The notes beneath the pieces were generated by a model that ran no database searches, was not told where the DNA came from, and saw only the letters and a list, made by a program, of their open reading frames with translations. Shown here one piece after another: positions 1-12,400 of a DNA stretch of 64,000 nucleotides; position 1 is the stretch's first letter; the number at the start of each line of letters is the position of its first letter. Position numbers and translations under genes: made by a program. Source of the stretch: Mytilus californianus (lineage: Eukaryota > Mollusca > Bivalvia > Mytilida > Mytilidae); the NCBI RefSeq assembly GCF_021869535.1, contig NW_026262701.1:44085278-44149277 (forward strand), written 5' to 3'.

Positions 1-210
1 CAAAGTAATTTTGAATGTACACGTCAGTTATCATGCAAAGAATTGGCGATAACGGCATTATTAAGTTATAAAACTAAGAGTCCAAAACATATAAAGAATA
101 AACAAATTTCCAAAAATTTGGATAGTGTGTAAACCATCTACCAATTAACATCATCTTTGGATTTTAACAAAGAAATATGCTCAACTAAAACTTTCGAAAG
201 TTTGATTTTC
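1..210. repeat. Direct repeat, third partial copy of the duplicated unit
   Basis: Nearly identical to about 1269-1478, starting CAAAGTAATTTTGAATGTAC, with scattered substitutions and one small indel near 128. It diverges after about 200 bases. It implies either a further copy to the left of the window or a recent short duplication. Confidence 0.92.
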
Positions 211-611
211 AAACTGTCTAAGTTATACAATTTTTTAAGATTAAAGGTTAAATAAATAACGTAATTAATTACAGATCTATTGCAATTTTCACCATTAATG
301 TTTAATATCCTTAAGCGATACGCAAAGGCTTTTTGACAATTTTCTAAATAAGTATCAGCTGCTGTAGGTCATGCAGTCAGGCATTCAAACTAGCCATTCC
401 TTTTAATCTGCTACGACATCTTTTTAAGATAAATAATTTAAAGAAATTGATGCAGGCGATTGAATAGGGGCGGTATTTCTTGATCTGTGTTGCGCCTTCG
501 ATCTTCTAAATGTGAACCGAATTTAGAAAGCAGAATTATAGAATGAAATTGTTGTTAATGTATATGTGTACTGACATTTCATTGCTCTACAACTCACGAA
601 ACAGGTTTACT

Positions 612-830
612 TTTTCTTTATTTAAAGAGAGGCGAAAAATACGAAAGGGACATTCAATCTCATGAGACGAAAATAAACTGACAACGCCATGGCTAAAAAA
701 AGAAAAGACCAACAGATAGACAAAGACAGAGAACAGTTACAAAACACAACATAAAAAACTCAAGACTGAGCAACCCGAACCCCACCAAAACCTGGGGTGA
801 TCACAGGTGCTCCAAAATGGTAATCAATTT
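612..830 (-). mobile_element. Retroelement B tail, truncated
   Basis: Minus-strand copy of the 3' tail of the reverse-transcriptase element at 60503-61390. Shared strings include ACTGACAACGCCATGGC, CGAACCCCACCAAAA and CTGGGGTGATC. No coding part remains. Confidence 0.75.
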
Positions 831-889
831 GTGTTAAAGTTTGAAATTGGAAATACTTGTGTAAAGCGTAAAAAGTCAAAAGTTTTAAT

Positions 890-1140
890 ACTCTTGCAAG
901 TTGAAATGTAACACACACAGAAACGAACTATAATATAACAATGGCCATTTTCCTGACTTGGTACAGGACATTTTAAGAAAAAAATGGTGGGTTGAACCTG
1001 GTTTTGTGGCTAACCAAACCTTCCGCTTTTATGGCAATGTTAAATATAACATTAAAATGACAACATTACATGACAGGACTACAATACAAATAAATGGGAG
1101 AACATATAGGACAGAGAAACATACGAATAATAGCTAACAA
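890..1140 (-). repeat. Dispersed repeat C, diverged copy
   Basis: Contains CCTGACTTGGTACAGG followed by AAAATGGTGG and TTGAACCTGGTTTT, as in the copies near 1555, 7868 and 29878. Noncoding. Confidence 0.55.
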
Positions 1141-1554
1141 AAGGTACCAGGTTGAGGGATAGAATCTATTTTCTTAATTAGATAAACCAGAGCATTAAAA
1201 TAAAATGTGTCTTGAATTAGGACTAATATCATTAAAATACTAGTAATATCTTATGTTTTCAAGGAAAGGTCAAAGTAATTTTGAATGTACACGTCAGTTA
1301 TCATGCAAAGAATTGGCGATAACGGCATTATTAAGTTATAAAACTAAGAGTCCAAAACATATAAAGAATAAACAAATTTCCAAAAATTTGGATAGTTTGA
1401 TAAACCATCTACCAATTAACATCATCTTTGGATTTTAACAAAGAAATATGCTCAACTAAAACGTTCGAAAGTCTGATCCATTTTTATCTTGCTAAACTAA
1501 GGCGTGCTCTTTCATGCGTGGGGGACAACAATGCATTAGTTTGTGATTAGGTTA

Positions 1555-1735
1555 GTAGAAAGTAAAATAACAAATAGAACCGAACTCAAAAGAAAGTTCA
1601 AATCAGAAAGTCCAAAATCAAAACTCAAACACATCAAACGAATGAAAACCAACTGTCATATTCCTGACTTGGTACAGGCATTTCCTTATGTAGAAAATGG
1701 TGGATTAAACCTAGTTTTATACCACTAGTGGTAGG
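1555..1735 (-). repeat. Dispersed repeat C
   Basis: Reverse complement of the copies at 7868-8080 and 29878-30110. Marked by CACATCAAACGAATG, CCTGACTTGGTACAGGCATT and AAATGGTGGATTAAACC. The small open frame in it is repeat sequence. Confidence 0.8.
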
Positions 1736-2051
1736 TCTATGATATATGGTATGCAGTTGTATTATGGCTCTTTTCATTTTCATGGAGAATTGGCACACTC
1801 AGTTTACATATTTGAATATTTCCATTGTGATTTTACCATTTGCATTCAACTATCAAAATTACAAAAGCGAGACATATATCTGTGACAACAGTTTATTGAA
1901 TAGATTTATCACCTCGATAATTATATCTTTATGTCAATTTTTGACATTTTAATGTTTTCAAGTTACACATGTACAACCCAACAATACTGTGTATATTAGT
2001 AAAATAAAAATAAAACAGATTTACTATCAAGTACCATGTTTAAGAAACATT

Positions 2052-4269
2052 TTACATATTTGTTGATACTCTTCTGGTGCAAGATATTTGAACTTGAACT
2101 GTGAAAGCAAAACAAATATAAATCTTGAATCTATCAACTCCGTTTACAATTGTCAGTTTTAATAGCCATTCATCCTTAACAAGTACTTCTTCTTGGACCT
2201 TGATCCTGCAAAACATCAAATATAAACTTTTTTAGAAATATGTATATAAAGCATATACTAACTATACGCTGAATTTGCAATGCAACTCAGTATGAAGCTC
2301 TCTCAGACAAATTCGACTTAAGACGATATCAGCGGTTCTATCAAAACTCCTTTTGGTTTTATCAGATGTGTGATTTCCTTTCTTTGTCTGTGCCTTTATT
2401 TTCCTTGGAAGGAACGGTATTCCTGGCGAAAGTTTTTCTACTAGAAACACGTGTCACGAGCAATGATACTTGTGTCAATGTTATTCCTGTATCCATGCAG
2501 GTACGTATTTATGTTTTTTTGTGTTTAATTTTATCATTATAGACTATGATTATATTGCTTTAACGATTCATATGTGTAGTTGCTTTGTATTTGTTTTTAT
2601 ACATAAATACTAGAAGTGAAATGTTGCTTTTTATGGACCCAATCACGAGATGGTTGAACGTTACGGAATATATGTTTCAAAGAGGCCGACGGATGTGTTT
2701 CAATCGTCGTAACCACTTTGTCGCCATCCATTAATTTCCCCCTATATGACCCACCGAATTAGACTTCTCATCGGAATTTTACCCATATGAGCAACACGAC
2801 GGGTGCAACAAACGAAACAGGATCTGCCTACCATTCCAGAGCACCTGAGATTACTTCTGGTTTTTGTGAGGGTTCGTGTTGTTCAGTCCTTAGTTTTTCT
2901 ATGTTGTGTTTTGTATTCTGTTGCTTGTCTTGTAGTCTTTTTCTTTTTCTATTAAAGCGTGATCAGTTTTTTTTCGACTTATCACTTTGAATGTCTCTTT
3001 GGTGTCTTTCGCCTCTCTTTTGCATTGATTTATCATAAGTAGAAACAAACGTTTTTCAACATTTTATGATGCATTGCCATTTAAAAAAATGCTATTTCCG
3101 TGTATTTAGGAAACACATTGCATGTATTTAACAGTATTTTCTCGTTTAAATGAATCTTTATATTCATGCACAAGGGAAGTAATGATTTATTGATTATGTT
3201 TTAATACATGTTTTGTCCTAATTGATAAATTCAAACTAAAGATATCGGTAATTGTGTGTATGAATCATTTACAATGAAAAAATAGGAAAACCATTTATAG
3301 ATCATCTAGCCACTATAAAACAGACGGAAGGTATCATAGTAACATTGAAATTAGAAAACAAAAATTAATTGAAAACTAAGCACTTTAGTTTTATTAAGTT
3401 TTGCCTACTGTAAGAGAAGGTTATTATCTTCATACCATTTCTTAGAACAATGACTGGCTATCTTTAAGCTTTCTCTGTCATTCCTCTTGCAATAAAGTCT
3501 AACGATTTGCTTTGGAAACACATTTGGCAACATAAGCGATACCTACGAAATGGAAAATGTATAACTTTAACTTAAAAAAAATGCAAACCTTTTATTTAAA
3601 TCTTTAAGTGTTGTCATAATAAAATATTTGAAAAAAAAAAGGTTTCATTCAAAAAACATATACTCTTACTTTTATAATATAATTTCAAACAAACAAACAA
3701 AAGAGTATGTCAAGTTGGAATAGAACAAATAAATTGTTTATGTAAGATTTTTAATCAAACTTTGATTTCATTAATTGCGACTCTTTGATTTGAAATATTG
3801 TAACTAAATTAGTATAAATTGAAACAGATAATACTTTAACATAGCGTCATTCAAAAATAAAACACCTAAAGGGTATGTCTTACAACAACTATTTGTTTTC
3901 GGTATTCCCTTTATTTGAATTATCCATATTAATCTGCAAAACATTGAGAAAATTTGTTGGTATAAGTAGCTTAACAATAGTAGTAAAATCTTTCAAGATT
4001 CTAAATCCATTAAGCAAACCATTCAAACAAGATTTTTTAAAATGCTCATTCTTGAACAGTTTTTGAAAATATTTTGAATATTGTATCAAATAAGAGATAC
4101 AATATGTACAACAAATGTTCTTAAATGTCATACAACTTTTTAAGAGCTTTCCTTTGAACATATCTGCTTCTTGTCTATACAAACTGGTTTTGTCACATCT
4201 CTCTTATAAAAAAAAACTGAAATTGGACATGGGGCTTTTAGATTTGCTTCCGTAATCAAGGTAAACTAA
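2052..4269 (-). pseudogene. SAMHD1: Duplicated 3' exons of the SAMHD1-like gene (K', L', M')
   Basis: Three blocks in the same order and strand as exons K, L and M. K' (4164-4269) is one base longer than K, reads into TAA after 21 codons, and its donor is AT instead of GT. L' (3409-3542) is fully open and differs from L by several replacements, for example [16 protein letters not shown]' (2052-2205) is open for 50 codons, starting IKVQEEVLVKDEWLL. The copy cannot make a protein on its own because everything upstream of K' is missing. L' and M' have usable acceptors and lie just downstream of the real gene, so they could act as alternative last exons. A retroelement tail sits in the L'-M' interval. 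Confidence 0.85.
2640..3030 (+). mobile_element. Retroelement B tail, 5'-truncated
   Basis: Plus-strand copy of element B's noncoding 3' end: GAATTAGACTTCTC, GCAACACGACGGGTGC, GAGCACCTGAGATTAC, closing with TGTCTTTCGCCTCTCTTTTGC. Lies between the duplicated exons L' and M' and is absent from the partner duplicate. Confidence 0.8.
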
Positions 4270-4744
4270 CTGGAAAAGGAAAACATTTAAGATCATCATT
4301 CTATAATTTTGATATGAAATTATAATCAAGGACATGATTTTGTAATTAAAACATACTGAAGATGTACCAAAAACAACTAAAACTGAATGAATGAACGAAC
4401 ATAGCCATTATGGGTTCGTTATTGGTCATGTTTCTACGTATATTGTTGTAGTGTTGCCTTCCAAATGTTTAGGTTTAAAAAGCGCTTCGGAACACGAAAT
4501 TTATAAAGTGCTGTTTGCATTAGCCACACAACTTCATCGATTATTTGTTCACATTTAGAGACTGTTTGCAATGAATGATTGATTTCAACTTGCATATTAC
4601 TTTCATCCTACATTTAAATAAGTAGTATTTACAGTTACAGTGCCAGTGAAAACTTTAAACTGAGTGTATCAAGCAGCAAGACATGAAACAACAATAACAA
4701 AAGAAGGTTTCCAATAGTACTCAAGTTTAATGAATCTTCGACTG

Positions 4745-5088
4745 TTCCAGGTTAGGGTAAAGGTTGGCGCCTATTAAAACGTTTAAACACGCTGCAATTG
4801 TATGCACCTGTTTTAAGTCAGGAGCCTGTTCAGTGGTTGTTCTTTGTTGATGTGGTTCTCGATTCTCGTTTTTCATATAGATTAGACCGTTGGTTTTCCT
4901 GTTTGAATTGTTTTACAGTCTAGTCATTTTTTGGCCCTCTATATCTTGCTGTTCAGTGTGAGCCAAGGCTCTGTGTTGAAGGCCGTACTTTGACCTATAA
5001 TTGATTACTGTTTACACCTTGTGACTTGGATGTAGAGTCTTATTTGCACTCATACCACATCTTCCTATTTCTATTGTATTAGTTAATC
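4745..5088 (+). mobile_element. Retroelement A tail, diverged
   Basis: Matches the 3' tail at 25195-25555: TTCCAGGTTAGGG, AAGTCAGGAGCCTGTTCAGTGG, TTGAATTGTTTTACA, TTGAAGGCCGTAC, then ATACCACATCTTCC. Clearly older than the 46230 and 54118 copies. The rest of 5.1-6.9 kb shows no feature I can support. Confidence 0.7.
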
Positions 5089-6904
5089 ATGTTTTAGAAA
5101 AGAAATGCTGTTATACGATCACACCTTATCTTGTTTCTTTAGGATTGTGTTGTTTAACAGCGCTGTTGTCTCAGTTGTCCAAAAGTTGATAGCCAGATAA
5201 CTATATTTAAAAATGTTAGCCCATTTTTGTTCAACAATGGTCTTATATAATACACAAAAATAATATATGTTTACACTTTCCTTTAATTTACCCCGACTAA
5301 ACTTATATATTAATCATGCAATTACCTAACCTACAAACAACTGTATTAAAATTAAATAAAACGATGGTGTACATAAATATGTTTTGGCCGAATCGTTACG
5401 ACATCTATGATAATCGTACGAATTGTCCTGTTTGAATGTAAACTGTATGTCAAACTTTTGTATATTTTGAAATAATTGTTTAGATTAAAATGCCTCCCTT
5501 AAATATTGTTTCGTAACTCCCTGAACATATTGAGAGACGTGATTCGTAAACCTGTTTATTGATATGATATAGCGTTGAATTAGAAAAAAATGAGTTTTTT
5601 TTTCGAAATCAAACAATACAAATGTTTTGGTTGTTATAGAGAAAACTTTTTCTGTGTAAATACAAAGGAATTAAGATCACCAGTAAAGCCAACCAAATTC
5701 TTTAATATTTAAGATAACGTAGGGATTTGCATCAAATCTTAACAAACTTTATGAGAGGTAAATCGGAATATAGAGAGCAAAACATGAATAAGAAGACAAT
5801 CACAATTAAAAATACGTTTGTTTGAACGTGTATGGTTTGTTACATTCGATAGTTAACTAGGAAATTAATCAAACTACTTCGTTTGGATCAAAATAGGTAC
5901 AAACTTGAAGGGACATATGTCTGCAATAAATTAATTGTGAGATACGTTGCCGAAAATGATTTGCCAGTTGGTAATGCACATCATCGTACAATGATATGTC
6001 TGACCATATCTCAGTTACCATAAGAAAGATATGCAGAATAATTCCGTTATGGAAACAACAATGAGAAGTAATTTCTCGTTTTGACGAAAACTTCGTAAAA
6101 ACTAAATATTGCCAGTACTCAAATGTTGCCATCATTAACATATAGAAGTAAATATTATTTAATTTTAATAAGTTAACTTTAGATAAATTTGAATTCTTTT
6201 ATGTATTTTTTTTATTTTTCGAAAATGTTTCTTTTTAAACGTTTATGCAAAAGCCAAAATAAAAAAATTGTTTTCTTCAGTTCTTCCAATTTGCAATGAA
6301 CTAAATTTTTCTACATTTGGAAGCCTCGTTTTTTTCTGTCTTTACTCAAACCCTAAGAGAAATTTATAAACGCACTATCAAATCAATCAAGAAAAAACAG
6401 CTTGGAGCAACAATATTGGTAAACTGAATGACTCAAAAAACAACATCACAAGTATGTTTTGAATGCAAGGTCAAAGGAACATGCATTTGTTTTATTATAT
6501 CGATAGCTATTGTGAAATGTTGTTTTATTAAATTTTACTTTTACCTATCATTATACGAGAAGTGTCTCTACTACAGCGTGAACTGCTTACCATGCAAGAA
6601 CATTTTACAATATTTCACACTGGTTTTATTCGACATGCTAAGGTGAACTCTATGCTATGCTGTGAATTATTTTACCTTTCTTTGTATCATAGATTGCATA
6701 TCTTTCCTCTATTAAAGGATTTCGACTGACCTTAAAATGTTCCATGTAACAATATTATTTGCAACAAACGTTGAGTACAATCATTGACAATGTAAAGAAA
6801 AATAATGCCAAAGTAACAAACTAGCAAACACTGCTGAGGTCGTGTTTAAAAATATTTCCTTCCTACGTATCACTATGGAATAGAAATATGGTCAATTAGG
6901 TCAG

Positions 6905-7250
6905 TTTACCGGCAGTAAAATCTTTGTCAACGTGGGGCGTACGTTTGGCTATGTGAGATTTACAAGTAAGCAGCCACGTCCGGTCATAATAGGAATGTTA
7001 ACTCCAATGCCTCGTGTAAAGAGAGTGCCACATTCTCTGCACGTTAAGAACCCATTCCAACAACTCTTTGATGGGTCCGTCAGTGGCCTGTTGCAAGGCA
7101 CAACTTCTGTCCTGATCTAATAAATCTCATTTTCCACTCCCGACCTTCGTACTAGACGGCCTCTGGACCAGGTATTTTTTTAATGTGTTCTCGTTCTGAA
7201 CATGCATGAAATCTTTGTCAATGGACGCTAAGCAACAACAACACTGAATC
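6905..7250 (+). repeat. Dispersed repeat, unknown class
   Basis: Unlike its AT-rich surroundings. Shares TGTTCTCGTTCTGAA and a GCCTCGTGTA...AGTG context with 53240-53510, and ATGAAAT...TTTG near its end with 38450. The 62-codon frame inside is not a recognisable protein. Confidence 0.45.
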
Positions 7251-7867
7251 GAAGCTTATTGAAGAAAATAAAGGGCGCAATAGATGTAAAGCTCAAACTT
7301 TTCGAAGAAAAGAAAAAATGGTCAACATGGTGAGTTGGAATCTAAAAATGCCTTTCAAGGTAAGTTTCCTTGTTTAACATGTTTAATAAACATTTGATAG
7401 TTCTTAACATCAAACGTTATTTGACGAATGAAAACTCTGTTTCTTAATTTCAATAAGAAGGTAATGAAGACTTTGTTTGGAAAATTGCATTTCGTTTTTT
7501 GTTTTTTGTTTTTTTTATTTCTTACAGCGAGTAATATTACTTGTCAAGTTTAATACATAATTATTGATTATCATGTCAAAAATGTTGTAATGAACTATGA
7601 ACACAAACTCTCCTAGTTTGATACTTTGGCATAAAGTTTTCTTTACATTGTGCTATGGTAAATTTTTTGTATTCTTGACTTTCCTTTTTGCTTATGTGCT
7701 TTGTCTATATGCCTTTTTGTATTTCTTTGTTACATATTTGTTTGTTTTTATAGTGATTAAGATTATAACACAATGTTGACTGTTGTCCTATTTTAACATT
7801 ATATAGACTAAATAGGTCTGTTTGATTTGTTCACACATCGTTGTCAATATAATGGAATTTTATGCGA

Positions 7868-8080
7868 TTGTCATACAAGTGAGAGGTTCAGCTAGCTATA
7901 AAGCCAGGTTTAATCCACCATTTTCTACATAAAAGAATGCCTGTACCAAGTCAGGAATGTGACAGTTGTTATCCATTCGTTTGATGTGTTTGAGCTTTTG
8001 ATTTTGCCATATGATTAGGGACTTTCCGTTTTGAATTTTCCTCGGAGTTCGGTATTTTTGTGATTTTACTTTTTGTTTTG
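7868..8080 (+). repeat. Dispersed repeat C
   Basis: Good copy: CATACAAGTGAGAGGTT, GCTAGCTATAAAGCCAGG, TGCCTGTACCAAGTCAGGA, CATTCGTTTGATGTGTTTG, GGGACTTTCCGTTTT, GGAGTTCGGTATTTTTGTGA. The same series recurs at 29878-30110. It ends at the same T-rich point in each copy, suggesting a retroposed tail. Confidence 0.85.
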
Positions 8081-8269
8081 ACGATTTTATCATAGTCTTT
8101 CACAAAGTTAAATGCGTCTGGTCATATTCGTTTAGTTTGTTTCGACCCTCCACATCAACTTCATCTGAGAGTCAATGAAAGTCATCATCCAATTCGTTTA
8201 AATATTTTTATTCAGATTGATAATATTGTTTCTTTTTTCTTTATTGTATGACAAGTAAACATTCAGTTA

Positions 8270-8365
8270 ATAATGATCTTACATCCTCTCGATACTCATA
8301 TTTAGGCATTCTACAAGGTCATACTCTCTCATACTGCTTATGACGTTTTAAGATTAAATTTGTTT
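8270..8365 (+). mobile_element. Retroelement A, internal scrap
   Basis: CATCCTCTCGATACTCATAT ... CAAGGTCATACTCTCTCATACTGCTTATGACG resembles 24860-24935, just after the reverse-transcriptase stop of element A. Confidence 0.45.
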
Positions 8366-9155
8366 GAGAACATTGTCTTTTAATTTGTCAAAACTGGGCC
8401 TTGAAATAGCCTGTGCGTCTTTTCGACGTTAACGTTACAGTTTTGCCACACCAGATGCCTATATCGAAAACTAACTGATGATGCTTGAGGCCAAAATTTT
8501 CGAAGATTAGAAGTCTAAAATGCAGATTTTCAAGAGTAGATAAAAACAACAAGAACCGAATGTAAGGAAACCCGGACAAGAAATCAGAGCTTTGCACGAG
8601 GGTGATCATTCCTGAATTAAAAAAGTTTTCCAAAGTTTTAGAACAACAAATTTCTTTACAAATCATGCAAAGTACCTTTTATCCGAATATGGATGACATG
8701 AAAGGAATCGTGAAAGCATACTTTTTAATATAGTCCAATATCGATTATTAAATTTTTGCAGAAATGAGACTACATGTTTGGGGAAAAAACATCTACTTTC
8801 AACGTAAAGAAAGTCACAAAATATTCAAATAAAAAGTATCTTAAAATTGCGTTATCGTACTTATATCATTACAACACTATCTAATGTGTGCAGAGAACAG
8901 GTCAACGACATTTTGAATTGCAAATGTCAGTTTCCATGGAATGTATAAGCAGTAAAGTATTTGACGTTATAAAACTAAGAGACAGTACATACACAGAGTT
9001 AACAAATTTACAAAACAAAAATTGATAAACAACCACCAACTACCGACATCTTTGAATTTTGAACATATATCAATGATAAGCGTTCGAATGTCTTATACAT
9101 TTTTTATGTATATTAATCACATCGACAATTATATTGTCCTGTCGATTTTTGATAT

Positions 9156-9161
9156 TTTATT
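9156..9161 (-). promoter_or_regulatory. Possible polyadenylation signal AATAAA of SAMHD1-like gene
   Basis: AATAAA on the minus strand about 230 bp past the stop of exon M. The duplicated copy has the variant ATTAAA at the matching place near 1950. The hexamer is common in AT-rich DNA, so this is position-based inference. Confidence 0.35.
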
Positions 9162-9390
9162 GTTTTCTTGTCACGCAGCCCTCCAGTACACGCTTTTTGC
9201 AGGTTAGAAAAATAAGAGTAGACCAGATTTACTATAATGTACAATGTAGAGTAAACAATTTAGATATTTCAGTACTGCGTGTAAGATAAATAAAACATGA
9301 ACTTTGAGTGACAAAAACAAATGTTAATCTTGAGTTTGACAAATCCGTTTTCAATTGTCAGTTCTAATGGTCATTCATTCTTTACCATGT

Positions 9391-9418
9391 TTACCGTACT
9401 ACTTCTGGCACCTTGATC
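9391..9418 (-). CDS. SAMHD1: SAMHD1-like exon M: terminal coding exon
   Basis: Acceptor TTTTGCAG. The coding part is one base plus IKVPEVVR and TAA. The duplicate at 2205-2052 starts the same way but has a different reading after nine codons and stays open for 50. The stop here is therefore likely to be a small indel difference between copies. Confidence 0.65.
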
Positions 9419-12400
9419 CTGCAAAACATAAAATATACACTCTCTGAGGCTACATATAAATCATTTAATACTTATATAATGTCGACTTTACACGATAACG
9501 GCGGTTCTTATTGGTTTTGCCTGTAATGATCTATTATCTGTATTTCTGTTTTCGCTTCTCTTTTGTTTTCTCGTTTTTCTTGGAGAATACAGTTCTTTGG
9601 TTTGATTCTTGTCTCTTTGACATATTCCCCATTTGCATTCTCAATTTTATAGTTTACCTGACGAAAGTTATTCTATCAGAGACACGTGTCGCGCGCAAAA
9701 ATATCATTATTGTATTCATTTTGTAGATTATTTTTTTAGTTATTGTTTATCATCCTGATTTTGTTCATTCCTTTCACGTGTTTTGTGTTAAATCATGAAT
9801 TCAAACTCAAGATATGATTAATTGTGTGTATCAAGAATCGTTTATCACAAAAAATTAAGGAACCTACTTAAAGATAAACTAGGCACTACGGAATATAGTA
9901 TAGGGATGATATTCAAATTACGAAAAAAAAACCTTCATTTAAAACTAAAAACCGACATACATTTGACAGATTTTAATTTCTATAAATTTTTTCTTACTGT
10001 AAGAGAAGGTTATTATCTTGACACCATTTCTTAAAACAATCACTGGCTATCTTCAAGCTCTCGCTGTCATTTTTCTTGCAATATAGCCTAACAATTTGTT
10101 CTGAAAACACATTTGGCAACATAAGCGATACCTGTGAAGTGGAAAATATACAACTGTTACGTTACGGCATAATTATTATTTTAATTTTATAAGTTTTGCC
10201 ATATGAAAATATTTAAAAACTATTTAATTGCATTCAAAACATATACACCTATATTTAAATAAATCTAGAAAAACGCTTCGGACGCATGGACTTTTTAAAG
10301 TGTTGTTTTCATTTTTACCGAACTAGGTCGATATCGCTGCAGGTGAACTATCAGTCCCCGATCGCGAGGGTATCATCAGCTTAGTAGTCATTACGTTGGT
10401 ACTGACATGATTTATAACAAACCTTTCTAAAATTGTCCGTTTATAAATTTAGAAATTACTAAGAAACTAAAGTTTGTCTTAGATAGATTTCGTTTTTATT
10501 TGTAGGCTTTTTTTTGATGTTTTTAGTCATATAACTCTCCAACGGTTTCAGTTCTTATAAAGTGAGCTTTCAAATATTCGGCATTGGGTTTTCCTGATGA
10601 AGGTAAATCCAGAAAAGGGCTTTGATCGCATGAAATTTATAATGTGTTGTATTCATTGTTTATAACATATGATTTCATTAGTTGCGAATATTTGATTTGT
10701 TTTATTGTAACTAAATTAATATACATTAAAAACAGTTTTAAAATACTTTAATTTGTGTCCTTCAAAAAAATAAACTTACGCGTACAACAAAGCATGTCTT
10801 ACAACCAATTTTTGTCTTTCCGCTATTCCCTTCATTTGCATTATCTATATAAATTTGTTGAGAACTGAAAGATTTGCTTGAATAAGTACATTCACAATGA
10901 TAGTAACATCTTTCAAAATTCTATATCAATCAAGCAAAACACTCAAAACAGATTTTTGAAACTGCTTGGTCTTAAATAGTTTGGCAAAGGTTTCTGAACA
11001 TTGTATATGATTCAAGATACAACTAAAATAGTAAAATGTCATACACCTTATTTAAGAGCTTGCCTTTGTACATACCTGATTCTTATCTATACGAACTGGT
11101 TTTGTCACATCTCGTTTATTATAAAATCTGACATTGGTCATTGGGTTTTTAGATTTGCTTCCGTAATCAAGGTACACTAACTGGAAAAGAAAAGAACACA
11201 CGATCATGTGATTTATGGTTTGAATATGAAATCATATTTAAGGAACTCATTTTGTAATTGAAACATACCGACGATATACGTAGATTAATTTGTTAAGAAT
11301 GATTATATAACTTATTCTTTAGAGGTTTCATTTAAAGGTCCTCACGTTTCTACGCATATGTTTACATGTCTGTCTTTCAAATGTTTAGGTTCAACCGTTC
11401 TTTCCCACTGAAAGTAAATACAAAAAAGCTTTTCGGACGCACGAAATGACTAAGTGATATTTTCATTTGCCATAGAACTTTATCGATTACTTGTTCAAGT
11501 TTAGAGACTGTTTACAGTGAAATATATATTTGTTCAAAAATCAAAATATTCTCCCTCAATATAAGGTGTTATTTCAGTTACACATGAAGTGTAAACGTCT
11601 AAACTGATTTCATCAAGCTGCAAAGTATTAAACAATAACAACAAAAACATGTCTAACGTACCTAGGTGCATATCAACAAAGCTGTCTTAGGACTAGGACA
11701 TGTATTAGTCATAAGCCAGGTTATCAAAAGCCTCCAAAGGTACTTAAGTCCTAATAATTGTTCAACATTTAGATAAGCCTAATGTGTGTCTTAATGATGT
11801 CTTAAGTTAAAATAGGTGCATTGGCATTAAAATTCCTCTTTGGTTGTTTCCTTTAGACAGTAGAGTTTGAATTTCTGTTTCCGAAACATGTGGATTTTTT
11901 TCTCATTTCATATTGATTCAATAAATACGTGTATACAAGTGATGAATCTCAAATGAACGTAAGGTCCTATTTTTTATTTTTTTAAACAATTAAGTAAAAT
12001 CAGAATAATCCCTTCTTGTTATTATTTCGATCAATAAAAGTTGAATATAATAATTGGTTGACTGATACGATTTGTCGGTGTTACAATCTCATTAGCGACA
12101 TGTTTGGAATCTTAGATCTATAGAAATACCAGAATAGTTGTCTGATCTCTAGTTTTACATATTGTGTCCTATTCCCGATTGTGACATTCTTACTTAATGT
12201 GAATTCGCACGGCGGGTGATGCATGCAAAGCAGGATAATCTTAACCTGTCGACGCAACCGGTCTCGGTCTTTACGGAGTTCATTTGATTTCACAGTTTCT
12301 GATTGTTACTTTGATTTGTTTCTTTCTAATCGATTTAAGAGATTTGAATATCGGCAAACTACTGTCGCCTTAATTTAGAATACAAATAATTAGATACACC

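Larger units (their letters stand above)
1260..4720. repeat. Segmental duplication, distal copy
   Basis: Collinear with about 8890-11640. Shared landmarks include SAMHD1-like exons K, L, M, the 3' flank with ATAAAACTAAGAG, and the stretch near 4430-4560 matching 11340-11510 (GTTTCTACG..., CATTTGCCATAG/ATTAGCC, TCGATTA). Differences are mostly separate repeat insertions: a retroelement tail at 2640-3030 here and a dispersed repeat at 10315-10690 in the other copy. Confidence 0.85.
8890..11640. repeat. Segmental duplication, proximal copy (functional exons)
   Basis: Partner of 1260-4720, holding intact exons K, L and M. The spacing of exons differs between copies by amounts that fit the separate insertions, so the duplication predates those insertions. 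Confidence 0.85.

Noticed and set aside
5869-6141. 90-codon minus-strand frame, and a loosely similar 93-codon frame at 12504-12785
   Set aside because: Short resemblance (RQRIS) and position prompted a check for another duplicated exon, but neither has good splice sites nor matches SAMHD1.
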